From: JAJAZB01 sp965249815
GTDB lineage: Bacteria; Bacteroidota; Bacteroidia; Cytophagales; Spirosomataceae
Direction: 5' to 3'
DNA length: 64,000 nucleotides
NCBI GenBank assembly: GCA_965249815.1
Contig: CBDFMV010000003.1
Span: 2,046,001-2,110,000, forward strand
The notes beneath the pieces are model-generated. The model saw nothing but the letters and a program-made list of their open reading frames with translations, ran no database searches and was not told the DNA's origin. Below, piece by piece: positions 55,981 to 64,000 of the stretch (its first letter is position 1; each line of letters begins with the position of its first letter). The position numbers and the translations under genes are program-made.

Positions 55981-57453
55981 TCAGAAGGAGAGGGGTTTAT
56001 TCTGGTAAAAATCGAGAATCTTGGTGCGGAAAATGTAATCGTACTTGGCCTGCACCAGGTTGGCGCGGGCGCGGTCGAGGTTGGTTTTGGCCAGGTTGTA
56101 ATCCACCGAGTTGATGGCACCGGCGTTGAGGCGGCTCTCCGAGGCCCGGAAGGCCTGCTCCAGCGATTCCACCTGCACCGAGGTGGCGGCGAAGCGCTTC
56201 TGAGCGGCGATCATGTTGGTGTAGGCCTGCTCGATGGTCTGGCGGAGTTGCAGCTTGCTCAAATCCGACTGGTAGCGCAGGTTGTCCTGGTTGAGCCGGG
56301 CGCTGGCCACGCGCAGGCGGGCCTGGTAGTTGTTGAAAATCGGGATGCGCAGGCCGAGGCTGAGGTTGACGTTGTAGTTGGTGCGCAACTGGTCGAAGTA
56401 CGGAATGCCCTCCCGCGTAACGCTCGGCTGCTGGGTCACGAACGTGATCGGCGTGGGCGCGCCGTTGAAAATGACCGTGGCCGTTTGGGTGACGTCGATC
56501 GCCGGGCCGATCACCGCCCGCTGGGCGGCGCTGGAGTAGTTGGTCGAAAGGCTGGAGTTAAACAGCAGCGAAGGATACAAACTGCCCCGCGCCACCTCCA
56601 CGCTCCGGCCCGCCGCCTGCACCCGGAAGTCGGCGGCTTTGATGAGCGGCTGGTTGCCCACGGCGGCGGCGTACACCTGGTCGGCGGTGGCGTCGTACGA
56701 GCCGTTGGGCGTGTTGATGCTGATGCGGTCGAGCTGCACGTCCTGGTTGGCATTCACGTTGAGCAGTTGCAGCAGGTTCACTTTAGCAATCGTCAGGTTG
56801 TTTTCGGCGTTCACCACGGCCAGTTCGTCGTTGGCCACCTGGGCGCGCAGGTCGAAGAGGTTGGCCTGGGGCAGCGAACCGGCCTGCACCAGTTTTTCGG
56901 TGCGCTGAAACTGCAACTGGCTCACCTGCACCTGGTTGCGGGCGATGGTGAGCTGGTCTTCAAAATTAAGAATCTGTAAATACCCCAGCGCCACGTTGAG
57001 GGCAATCTGCTGGCGGGTGTTTTCCACGTCCTGCTGGTTGGCCTGGAGCGTCAGTTCGTTTTGCAGGATGGTGTTCTGCAACTGCCCGCCCGCGAAGAGC
57101 GTCGTGCTCGAACTCAGGTTGAAGCTGTTGAAGGTAATCCGCTGGGTGATGGCGGCGTTGGTAAACGGGTCGATGCCCCGCCCGAAGCTCACCCCCGGCC
57201 CGTTGATGTTGGCGTTGGCATTGGGCAGGCGGTTGTAGCGCGACTGGTTGAGGGTAATCCGGGCGTTTTCGATGAGGGTATGGCCCTGCTTGATTTGCAG
57301 GTTGTTGGCCCAGGCAATGTCGATGGCCTGCTGGAGGGTGAGGCGGTCGCCGGGTTGAACGGACGACGCCTGCACACCCGGTGCCTGGGCCGCGCCCCGA
57401 AGCGCCAGAAAACTCAGAATGCCTACAAAACCAATAAAGAGAAGCTTTTTCAT
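55981..57453 (-). CDS. TolC-family outer-membrane efflux protein
   Basis: 490 residues from MKKLLFIG. Signal peptide ending ALRGAAQA, then two OEP repeats with long coiled-coil helices (LTLQQAIDIAWANNLQIKQG; ANLFDLRAQVANDELAVVNAENNLTIAKVNLLQLL) characteristic of TolC. Partner of the adaptor encoded downstream. The stop codon is the first triplet of the heptamer arm. Confidence 0.93.
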   Translation of the reverse strand: MKKLLFIGFVGILSFLALRGAAQAPGVQASSVQPGDRLTLQQAIDIAWANNLQIKQGHTLIENARITLNQSRYNRLPNANANINGPGVSFGRGIDPFTNAAITQRITFNSFNLSSSTTLFAGGQLQNTILQNELTLQANQQDVENTRQQIALNVALGYLQILNFEDQLTIARNQVQVSQLQFQRTEKLVQAGSLPQANLFDLRAQVANDELAVVNAENNLTIAKVNLLQLLNVNANQDVQLDRISINTPNGSYDATADQVYAAAVGNQPLIKAADFRVQAAGRSVEVARGSLYPSLLFNSSLSTNYSSAAQRAVIGPAIDVTQTATVIFNGAPTPITFVTQQPSVTREGIPYFDQLRTNYNVNLSLGLRIPIFNNYQARLRVASARLNQDNLRYQSDLSKLQLRQTIEQAYTNMIAAQKRFAATSVQVESLEQAFRASESRLNAGAINSVDYNLAKTNLDRARANLVQAKYDYIFRTKILDFYQNKPLSF

Positions 57454-57713
57454 CAAAGGCTGCATTTCGCTGGGTCAATCTTACGACGCGGTGGCGGCTC
57501 AGCCCACTCGTTTTTGGATAAGCGGCGCAAAACGCCGATAAAGCCGGGAATTGGAAGCTGGTGAAAAGTTGGGCTACTAAGCCGCGAAGGCGGGGTTGCT
57601 GGTTGGTAAAAACGGGATGAAATTTGCCAAATAGGCAGGCAAACAGGCTCCGTCATCCAGGTTGGGAGGCGTTTTTCATTTGGTAAACATCGGTTTAGCC
57701 CGAAAACCCGTTG

Positions 57714-57721
57714 TACTTTTG
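57714..57721 (+). promoter_or_regulatory. -7 element of lipoprotein promoter
   Basis: TACTTTTG, a TAnnTTTG match 36 bases before the ATG at 57758. Confidence 0.4.
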
Positions 57722-57757
57722 GCAAACCGTCTTTTTCACCCAAAACCGCTTCGTTGT

Positions 57758-58270
57758 ATGCGTCAATCGTTCCGACTACGGGCCTCGCGCCTGACCGCCC
57801 TTCTCGTCGTGTTTGCCCTTTCCGTCGTTTTGTACCAGTGCGGCAAAAAAAGCGATGACCCCGCGCCCAGCACTACCTCGGTGGAAGGCACCTGGAAATT
57901 CACCGGCCTGACGGCCAACCCCGGCGTCGTCATCACGGGGGTGCCCGTACCCGTGACCGATTTGTACAGCGCCCTGGTGCTGACGGCTCCGTGTTCAGCC
58001 GACACCAAGCTGACGTTCGTCGCGGGCGGCACCATGACGCTGAGCGTTCCAAGCAACTGCACCGCCCTCAACGCGCCGGTGGACGTGCTCATCGAGCAGT
58101 ACACCGGTTTCAGCAGCAAGTCGAAGTGGGCCGTCAACGGCAGCAAACTGACCGTGACGCGGTCGGACGGGAAAACCCAGACGGTGTATGATTACACCGT
58201 TTCCGGCACCCTTCTGACGCTGAGCGGCAGCGATGGCACGACGACGTTCACGATTAAAATGCAGAAGTGA
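57758..58270 (+). CDS. Putative lipoprotein with lipocalin-like domain
   Basis: 170 residues from MRQSFRLR. Hydrophobic segment TALLVVFALSVVLYQC followed by GKKSDDPAPST suggests a lipoprotein, although the -1 Gln is unusual for a lipobox. The rest is a beta-rich domain (VEGTWKFTGL...LTLSGSDGTTTFTIKMQ) as in lipocalin-like family proteins. Resembles in layout the element-borne lipoprotein at 14133. Confidence 0.7.
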   Translation: MRQSFRLRASRLTALLVVFALSVVLYQCGKKSDDPAPSTTSVEGTWKFTGLTANPGVVITGVPVPVTDLYSALVLTAPCSADTKLTFVAGGTMTLSVPSNCTALNAPVDVLIEQYTGFSSKSKWAVNGSKLTVTRSDGKTQTVYDYTVSGTLLTLSGSDGTTTFTIKMQK

Positions 58271-58284
58271 TTTTTGGTTTTTCA

Positions 58285-58329
58285 CGGAAACAGCGCCGCC
58301 CCGAGCGCTCGGGGCGGCGCTGTTTTCGT
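58285..58329. terminator. Long palindromic bidirectional terminator
   Basis: A 19-bp perfect stem without loop (AAACAGCGCCGCCCCGAGC and its complement) flanked by short A/T runs, between convergent genes. Confidence 0.8.
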
Positions 58330-58348
58330 GAAAAACCTTGCCAAGCCA

Positions 58349-61309
58349 TTAAAACGCCATCCCCCGCGAACGACGGATGGCTTCGTAAATCATTTCGCCA
58401 AATTGCGTACGGATGTCCAACTGGCTGATTTTCGGGTTGTTGCGGGTTGGGTACACGCGGTTCGACAGGAACACATAGAGCAGTTGCTGCTCCGGATCCA
58501 TCCAGACGAACGTGCCCGTGAAGCCCGAATGCCCGAAACTCAGCGGCGAGGCCGACGGCGGCGCCGATAGGCCGGGTTTCTTGCGGTCGGGTTTGTCGAA
58601 GCCGATGCCGCGCCGGGCGTTTACCTCGACGGGAAACGGGTAGCCCGTCCACTGCTTCAGCGTCGCTTCCTGAATGTACCGCCTGCCGCCGTAGGTGCCG
58701 TAATTCAAATACATCTGCATCAGTTTGGCCAAATCGTTGGCCGTGCCGAACAGCCCGGCGTGGCCGCTGATGCCGTCGAGCATGGCCGCGCCCTCGTCGT
58801 GGACGCGCCCGTGAATGAGGGTTTTCCGAAACAGCGAATCGTATTCGGTCGGCACGATGCGCGCCAGCGGAACGTGCCGCCGGGCGTTGTAGGTAAGTGT
58901 GCCCGCGCCGAGGGGTTCGTAAAACGTGGCCTTCAGCCAGTCTTCCCAGTTCTGGCCCGTGAGCCGCTTGATTACCTGCGGGTAGAGGTAGTACGACAAA
59001 TCGCTGTACACGTAGCCCTGGCCGGGTTTGACGGGCGAGTCGCGGATTTGCCGGAAAATCGTGCGCTCGTAGCGGCGGTGCAGAAACAGGTGGTCGGCCA
59101 CCTCAACGGGGTAGCGCCGCGAACGCTCGGTACTGAACGTGCGCGGTTTCCAGCCACCGGCCCGCGTCGAATCCACGCAGTTTTGCCAGAACGGAATCCA
59201 CGCTTTCAGCCCCGACTGGTGGGTCAGGATGTCGATGAGTTTCAGGTTGGCTTTGTTGGAGCGGCGAAACTTCGGGTACAGTTCGCCCAGCGTCATGTCG
59301 GGGCGGAATTTGCCTTCGTCCTGCAACTTCATCAGCGCCGGAACCGACGTGCTCACCTTCGTGACCGAGGCCAAATCGTACAAATCCTCGCGGCTGACGG
59401 GCACGCCGCCGTAGGTCTGCGCGCCGTAGGTTTTCTGGTAAATCACCTTGCCGTCTTTGGCCACCAGCACCGACGCGCCGGGGTAGGCTTTGGCCGAAAG
59501 GCCCTGATTCACAATCGAATCCAGCTTAACGGCCAGCATTTTTGAATCGATGCCCACGTCTTCGGGCCAGGTGTATTTGAAGCGCCCCAGCGCCTCGGTG
59601 CGCAGGCCCGTGCCTTGTTTATACCGATCGTTGACCGTCACCGGCAAGCGGCCTTTCACGCCCGTCGCGCCGAAAATCGCCTGCGCGGCGAGTTCCTGCG
59701 TGGCGGGGGTTTCCTGGTAAGCCACCAGCAGGGCCGGGGCGTTGGCCAGGCTGGTGAATTTGCTCAGCGTGTACGGGTTGCCGAACAGGGCGAACACCGC
59801 GTTGGGCAGTCCGCCGAACGAATTGACGAGTGTTTGCACTTCCGGCTTGATGGTCGCCGCCGGGCGGATGCCCAGCCCGTGAATGCCCACCAGTACGAGG
59901 TCGTAGGCGGCCAACTGGCCCTTCACCCGCTGCACGGTGGAATCGGGCGCGGTGGCCGGGAGGTTGAAAAGGTCCATCGGCGCGTAGTTGGCAGCCATGT
60001 TCTGGAAGGCCGTGGGCTGGTCGCTGCCCAGCGAAAGCGTGGCGAAGCGTTTCCCGCTGAGTTCGCGCACGGGCAGGCGGTTGTCCTGATTCTGCACCAG
60101 CGTAAGCGCGTCTTCGGTGAGGTCGCGGGCGAGGAGGTCGGCGCTGCCGGGGTTCAAATCGGCCTGCAACCCGGCCAGGTCGGCGGGCTGGTAGCGGTCG
60201 AGGCCCGCCCAGGCTTTGGCCGTCAGGATGCGGCGCACTTTGGCGTTGAGGTCGTCCATCGAAAGCCGTCCTTCGGCCACGGCGTACTTGATGGCGTTGA
60301 AGGTGCCGGGGACGTCGGTGAAGGTTTCGAGCAAGTCATTGCCCGCCAGCAGGGCGCGCACGCCCGCTTCGCCGTTGGGAAAATACTTCACGACGCCCTG
60401 CATTTCCATCGCGTCGGTGAAAATCAGGCCTTTGAAACCGAGTTCGTTGCGCAGCAAGCCGGTCACGACCGGGCGCGAAAGCGTGGTGGGCAAATTCCGC
60501 GTGGTGTCGAGGGCCGGAATGCTCAGGTGGGCAATCATCACGCCGTTCAGCCCGCGTTTGATGAGTTCGCGAAACGGAAACAGTTCGATCGAATCGAGCC
60601 GGGCGCGGTCGTGACGGATGACGGGCAAGTCAGCGTGCGAATCGACGTCGGTGTCGCCGTGGCCGGGAAAATGCTTCGCCGAGGTAATCACGCGCTCGTC
60701 CTGCATTCCGCGCATGTAGGCCGTGGCGGCGGCGAGCACGGTGCGCTTGTTTTCGCCGAACGACCGGAAGTTGATGACCGGGTTGTTGGGGTTGTTGTTG
60801 ACGTCGGCGTCGGGCGCGTAGTTGACGTGTACCCCCAACCGGCGGCATTGCTGGCCGATTTGCCGCCCCATTTTGTAGAGCAGCACCGTGTCCGGGCCGG
60901 GCGTAGCGCCGAGGGTCATGGCGTAGGGGTAGCGCGTGGTCGAATCGAGGCGCATGGTGAGGCCCCATTCCAAATCCGAGCCGATGAGCAGCGGCGTGCG
61001 CGAAGCGGCCTGCAACTCGTTCGTGATTTGCGCCTGCCGCGTGGGCTGGTTGGCAAAAAACACGAAGCCGCCCACCTTGTACTCGCGCACCCAGCCGAGG
61101 AGTTTTTCGCGCTCGTAAGGTTCGTTGCGAAAATTGGCGCGGGGCATGAGCAACTGCCCGATTTTCTCGTCGAGCGTCAGGGCGTTGAACACGCTGTCCA
61201 CCCAGCGCAGGTTGGCGTTGGGGAAGGGCGTTTGCGCCTGCGCTTGAATGAAGAATGAACAATGAAGAATGAACAATGAACAATTCAGGAGGCGTTGGGC
61301 TGCGCGCAT
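58349..61309 (-). CDS. Fused GH3 beta-N-acetylglucosaminidase and class-C serine hydrolase
   Basis: 986 residues from MRAAQRLL. Signal peptide (1-25), GH3 N-terminal domain with the NagZ motif KHFPGHGDTDVDSH (about 212), GH3 C-terminal domain (about 390-560), then a beta-lactamase-type domain with SVTK (Ser nucleophile, about 648), YSDL (in the position of Tyr-x-Asn) and HSGFTG (about 926). Likely cuts GlcNAc-anhydroMurNAc and peptide or ester bonds of wall fragments in the periplasm. The signal-peptide core is encoded by a heptamer DNA array. The open frame extends 107 codons further upstream but is not credible there. Confidence 0.92.
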   Translation of the reverse strand: MRAAQRLLNCSLFILHCSFFIQAQAQTPFPNANLRWVDSVFNALTLDEKIGQLLMPRANFRNEPYEREKLLGWVREYKVGGFVFFANQPTRQAQITNELQAASRTPLLIGSDLEWGLTMRLDSTTRYPYAMTLGATPGPDTVLLYKMGRQIGQQCRRLGVHVNYAPDADVNNNPNNPVINFRSFGENKRTVLAAATAYMRGMQDERVITSAKHFPGHGDTDVDSHADLPVIRHDRARLDSIELFPFRELIKRGLNGVMIAHLSIPALDTTRNLPTTLSRPVVTGLLRNELGFKGLIFTDAMEMQGVVKYFPNGEAGVRALLAGNDLLETFTDVPGTFNAIKYAVAEGRLSMDDLNAKVRRILTAKAWAGLDRYQPADLAGLQADLNPGSADLLARDLTEDALTLVQNQDNRLPVRELSGKRFATLSLGSDQPTAFQNMAANYAPMDLFNLPATAPDSTVQRVKGQLAAYDLVLVGIHGLGIRPAATIKPEVQTLVNSFGGLPNAVFALFGNPYTLSKFTSLANAPALLVAYQETPATQELAAQAIFGATGVKGRLPVTVNDRYKQGTGLRTEALGRFKYTWPEDVGIDSKMLAVKLDSIVNQGLSAKAYPGASVLVAKDGKVIYQKTYGAQTYGGVPVSREDLYDLASVTKVSTSVPALMKLQDEGKFRPDMTLGELYPKFRRSNKANLKLIDILTHQSGLKAWIPFWQNCVDSTRAGGWKPRTFSTERSRRYPVEVADHLFLHRRYERTIFRQIRDSPVKPGQGYVYSDLSYYLYPQVIKRLTGQNWEDWLKATFYEPLGAGTLTYNARRHVPLARIVPTEYDSLFRKTLIHGRVHDEGAAMLDGISGHAGLFGTANDLAKLMQMYLNYGTYGGRRYIQEATLKQWTGYPFPVEVNARRGIGFDKPDRKKPGLSAPPSASPLSFGHSGFTGTFVWMDPEQQLLYVFLSNRVYPTRNNPKISQLDIRTQFGEMIYEAIRRSRGMAF
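61249..61283 (-). repeat. Five heptamers encoding a signal-peptide core
   Basis: Exactly five 7-bp units (TGAAGAA/TGAACAA on the plus strand). Because three units equal 21 bases, the minus-strand translation repeats every seven residues: CSLFILH then CSFFIQA. No partner inverted arm is visible. Confidence 0.88.
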
Positions 61310-61595
61310 CGTCGGTTGGCCGGAGTAAGGTGTTGGGGCGAAGGTACGAAGAAAACGCACGGGTGGAGGGCCTGCGCGCCTGTCAGCCCGGATGCCTGAC
61401 GTGGGCCGGTTGCCGCCAGACGAGTGATCAATCCGGCCACGACGCTTCCCGTTTGGGGTGGGGTTTTCGCTGCGTCCGTTCTTGAAAAACGGTACCATTT
61501 CGAGGCGAACCGGGTTGTAGCCGCACCGGGAAACGCTTGCTTTGGTTTCAATCGGATTTTTCGCGAAACTTGATCGCCCAACCGCAACCGTCCGT

Positions 61596-62219
61596 ATGCC
61601 AACCACCCTTGCTTTGTCCGAACGCCCCAAGCGCCGCCCGAAGGTGCCTGAGGCCCTCGTTTACGAGGAGTTAAACGGTCGCCGATTGTATTACGCGGGC
61701 TACCGCGACGTGCTGGATGGTCTTAAAACCCCCGAAGAAATCATGGGCAGCAGTGATATTCAGGCCATTGTGGTGGGAGCACTCCACCTGTACATCGGTA
61801 CCCACCTCGACCGGAAAAAGTACTGGATCACGACCAACGAATCGGGTTTGCACCTCCGGAAAGGGAACAACCTCGCCAACGACATCGCCATTTTCGAGAA
61901 GAGTGACGTGCCGGTGCTGCGTGGCAGGTACTTCACGGTACCGCCGAAAGTGGTGGTGGAAGTGGACATCAAGGTGGAACTGCCCGCCGACGAATTTCCC
62001 GCCCGCGAAACCGACTACGTGTTCGAGAAAACGGCCCGGCTGCTTTCTTTCGGCGTCCAAAAGGTGATTTGGATCACCACCCACACCCGCAAGCTCTTCG
62101 TGGCCACGCCCAACGACCCGTGGACGGTGCAAAACTGGGACGTTGCCGTGCCCGTGCTCGACGGCTGCGTGCTCAACCTGGCGCGGTTGCTGGAGGAGGA
62201 AGGGATTGCGTGGGAGTAA
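61596..62219 (+). CDS. Uma2-family (DUF820) putative endonuclease
   Basis: 207 residues from MPTTLALS. PD-(D/E)xK-like fold of the Uma2 family: NDIAIFEKSDVPV (metal Asp), KVVVEVDIKVELP (Glu-x-Asp/Lys strand) and VIWITTHTRKLFV. These proteins are numerous in Bacteroidota and cyanobacteria; biological role unclear. Divergent from the GH3 gene. Confidence 0.85.
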   Translation: MPTTLALSERPKRRPKVPEALVYEELNGRRLYYAGYRDVLDGLKTPEEIMGSSDIQAIVVGALHLYIGTHLDRKKYWITTNESGLHLRKGNNLANDIAIFEKSDVPVLRGRYFTVPPKVVVEVDIKVELPADEFPARETDYVFEKTARLLSFGVQKVIWITTHTRKLFVATPNDPWTVQNWDVAVPVLDGCVLNLARLLEEEGIAWE

Positions 62220-62267
62220 AGCGGTGAGGTTCGGAGTTGCAAACGCCGGATGTTCTTTCTTTGCCCT

Positions 62268-62402
62268 GGTCGGTGTCCTCACCGACCGGAAGGTGTAACG
62301 AACAAGAGTGGCCGGTGAGGACACCGACCACAGCAGTAGAAGAATCGTTGTGTTCTGTGTGCCACAGACCACGGTAGTAGAGTAGCCCGTCAGGGGACGG
62401 GC
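62268..62402. repeat. Inverted repeats in the gap between Uma2 and antitoxin genes
   Basis: GGTCGGTGTCCTCACCG (62268-62284) pairs with 62313-62329. A second hairpin GCCCGTC/GACGGGC is at 62385-62402. The 31 bases 62300-62330 recur at 63375-63405, so part of this gap is a dispersed repeat. The rest of 62220-62446 shows no gene. Confidence 0.85.
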
Positions 62403-62446
62403 CTGGGTGGTTGGGTTACAGACCGAGGAGTAGAGCTCAACTCCTG

Positions 62447-62478
62447 TTTCACTTTGCAGCATTTGCTTGTTACTTTTG
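62447..62478 (+). promoter_or_regulatory. Promoter of the toxin-antitoxin pair
   Basis: TTTC (62447-62450), 20 bases, then TACTTTTG (62471-62478), close to the TTTG / TAnnTTTG consensus, 18 bases before the antitoxin ATG. Confidence 0.5.
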
Positions 62479-62495
62479 AAAAAAACCCAAACGCG

Positions 62496-62708
62496 ATGCA
62501 ACGAGTTGTTTTTGAAGGCGAAAAAGCCGAACTGGATTTGCTGGTGAAGTTGGCCCGCCGCCTGAACGTGAGGGTGGAAACGGACACGCAGGGGGCAGCC
62601 TTGCGCAGCCTGAAGGCCGGTTTGGAGGAATTGAAACAGGTGCGGCAGGGAAGACGGACTTCGCGGCCCGCCTCGCAATTGCTTGACGAACTGCGCCGTG
62701 GTGAATAA
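62496..62708 (+). CDS. Antitoxin-like protein
   Basis: 70 residues from MQRVVFEG. A short beta strand (QRVVFEGEKAELDLLVKLARRLNV) then helices ending QLLDELRRGE. Size, position and overlap with the RelE/ParE-like gene point to a type II antitoxin that binds the toxin with its C-terminus and the promoter with its N-terminus. Confidence 0.65.
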   Translation: MQRVVFEGEKAELDLLVKLARRLNVRVETDTQGAALRSLKAGLEELKQVRQGRRTSRPASQLLDELRRGE

Positions 62709-62991
62709 CGTCGAGACCATCGCCCACTTCGACCGCCTTTTCAAGCGGCTTTACAAAAAATACCCCGGCCTGCTCGACGATTTGGGCGGTGGATTCTTCA
62801 AAGTGAGGCTTCGCAGTCGCTCAAAGAACACAGGCAAGAGCGGCGCGTTCCGCGTTATCACCTACGCCGTGGTGGTGACCCACGACGAAGCCATGGTGTA
62901 CCTCGTTGAAATTTACGACAAGTCGGAGTACGACACCGTAGACCGGCAAACGCTCAAAAAACTGGTGAAAGGACTTGGTGGGATTGAGTGA
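62701..62991 (+). CDS. RelE/ParE-superfamily toxin
   Basis: 96 residues from a GTG at 62701 (another GTG is three bases upstream), overlapping the antitoxin by 8 bases. FDRLFKRLYKKYPGLLDDL, then the beta core FFKVRLRSRSKNTGKSGAFRVITYAVV and VYLVEIYDKSEYDT, the RelE/ParE fold. Likely an mRNA interferase or gyrase poison; which one is not clear. Confidence 0.75.
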   Translation: MNNVETIAHFDRLFKRLYKKYPGLLDDLGGGFFKVRLRSRSKNTGKSGAFRVITYAVVVTHDEAMVYLVEIYDKSEYDTVDRQTLKKLVKGLGGIE

Positions 62992-63437
62992 GGGGTGCCG
63001 GTACAAGACGTGGTGGTGGGCCTGCCGTTAGCGGAGTTTGAGCGGGTGCTCAACGGGAACAACCCTTAAAACTGAACGAGTTGAAGCGCGTGTGTGCCGG
63101 AAATCTTTCCATTTTACCCGCTCCTGCTTTAATTTCTGGCCGCGATATGCGATACTTGACCACGCAACCTCTACCGCCCGCATGACAACACGCTGTACTG
63201 CTTTCGTGCGCCTTTCATTTTGCACTGCCCGCCCGTTGCTCGTCCGGGTCTGTGGCCGCGCGGCGGACCGTGCGGTTGCATGAGATTTGCGTTTTTAACG
63301 TGTGTCGCAGTCGCTAACCCCCTGCATCCGCGTCACAGACGCGGACGAGCAAGGGGCCGCCTGGAACAACTTAAGAACAAGAGTGGCCGGTGAGGACACC
63401 GACCATAACAGTAAGGTCTACCATACCTTTCAATATA
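62992..63437. other. Gene-free accessory stretch with repeats
   Basis: No credible gene. It holds an imperfect inverted repeat (63236-63255 with about 63332-63352, core TTGCTCGTCCG) and the 31-bp dispersed repeat copy at 63375-63405. A plus-strand frame near 63001-63066 (GLPLAEFERVLNG) might be a gene fragment. Confidence 0.55.
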
Positions 63438-63944
63438 ATGAAAGAAAATGTTCGTTTATTTTGCTCGCATCTAAAAACACATAAGGAACCTCTTATGTAT
63501 AGCATTATTACTTTATTTGGGAATTTGTTGCCGATGTTTATAGGAATTCTGTTCGATATAGGTTTCGATAAATGGTCTTGGATGGATTACCCTAAACAAG
63601 GAAATGGTTTTTATTCATACTATAAGGATGGTCAAGGTTATTTGTATTGTGCTTCACTATTGACGACGGCTGCTTATTTATTCTTTACTTTTAAAGTAAA
63701 GAATACAGATTGGCATTCTATTGGTTTCTGGGCTTCTTTATTATTTATTTTTATTTCATCAGTACTTTACGCAATTTTTTTAGCTGGGGGGTTGAAAGAA
63801 AGATTACTTCTTAGAAATACTTCAGTTATTTTATTTATATTGGCTGTACTTTTATACTACATTAGTAATTATGTTAATAGCAGGAAAATTGATGTGAATT
63901 CAACTCAGCGTGAACAAATTGAAGCCATCAAAGCAAAACTCTAA
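63438..63944 (+). CDS. Multi-pass membrane protein, AT-rich, probably acquired
   Basis: 168 residues from MKENVRLF. Four hydrophobic helices (IITLFGNLLPMFIGILF, YCASLLTTAAYLFF, WASLLFIFISSVLYAIF, VILFILAVLLYYI). Composition is strikingly AT-rich compared with the core genes. No family recognised. Confidence 0.65.
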   Translation: MKENVRLFCSHLKTHKEPLMYSIITLFGNLLPMFIGILFDIGFDKWSWMDYPKQGNGFYSYYKDGQGYLYCASLLTTAAYLFFTFKVKNTDWHSIGFWASLLFIFISSVLYAIFLAGGLKERLLLRNTSVILFILAVLLYYISNYVNSRKIDVNSTQREQIEAIKAKL

Positions 63945-63955
63945 ACTTATAATCA

Positions 63956-64000
63956 ATGATACCTAATCAAAATATTACATTTCCTTGCATTAAATGCAAA
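63956..64000 (+). CDS. Start of a gene running out of the window
   Basis: An ATG 11 bases after the previous stop opens MIPNQNITFPCIKCK with a CxxC pair, perhaps a zinc ribbon. Only 15 codons are visible, AT-rich like its neighbour. Confidence 0.3.
   Translation, partial: MIPNQNITFPCIKCK

Noticed and set aside
59615..61258. 547-codon plus-strand frame
   Set aside because: Antisense shadow of the GH3 protein; no start context or family signature.
63038..63283. 81-codon plus-strand frame
   Set aside because: No domain, odd composition, crosses an inverted repeat.

Overview
The window looks like the chromosome of a GC-rich member of the Bacteroidota, most likely order Cytophagales. The evidence is a large TonB-dependent receptor with a carboxypeptidase-regulatory domain, GldE, the HU / mutY / ssb / gldE and nusB / DUF1573 / yajC / ybbR / coaE neighbourhoods known from that phylum, near absence of Shine-Dalgarno sites, and promoters of the TTTG / TAnnTTTG type, some placed so close to the ATG that the mRNA would be leaderless. 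I saw no rRNA, tRNA or CRISPR array.

Layout. 1-12.6 kb is ordinary chromosome: the end of anmK, a TonB receptor with a beta-helix lipoprotein partner, an SDR, a GDSL hydrolase translationally coupled to a flavin monooxygenase, a VCBS-repeat protein, an Rrf2 regulator, gldE and ssb. 12.678-30.426 kb is an integrated, phage-like element bounded by a perfect 17-bp direct repeat and inserted between ssb and mutY. It carries a tyrosine recombinase at one end and an XRE repressor with a divergent early operon at the other. Between them are a VirE-type primase/helicase pair, a field of about eleven CTGACTACAAA iterons, and a long block of small proteins mostly with one membrane segment, plus a lytic transglycosylase, a membrane-anchored glycosidase-like protein, a beta-helix protein and a lysis-like cassette. 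I find no terminase, portal, tape-measure or tail genes, so a tailless, possibly membrane-containing, temperate virus is the best guess.

30.4-48.2 kb is core chromosome again: mutY, HU, a TPR protein, a 29-residue basic protein, RNase G, TetR, icd, an M20 peptidase, a zinc metalloprotease, a flippase, GNAT, coaE, ybbR, yajC, DUF1573, YtxH, nusB. At 48.3-50.7 kb an AT-rich restriction-modification pair has its endonuclease split by an IS1-family element with an 8-bp target duplication. 50.8-62.2 kb holds an NHL lipoprotein, corA, an RND-type adaptor and TolC pair, a fused GH3/serine-hydrolase and a Uma2 nuclease. 62.4-64 kb is accessory: a toxin-antitoxin pair, repeats and an AT-rich membrane protein.

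A theme runs through the core regions: at least ten intergenic gaps are filled almost from stop codon to next gene by long inverted repeats whose arms are degenerate tandem arrays of a 7- or 8-bp word. The word differs at nearly every locus while the design stays the same. One such pair of arms encloses a four-helix-bundle (23S rRNA intervening-sequence / Avd-like) gene inserted between tolC and its adaptor gene. Another array, lacking a partner arm, encodes the signal-peptide core of the GH3 protein. These arrays and the 17.7-kb element are the most interesting parts of the window.
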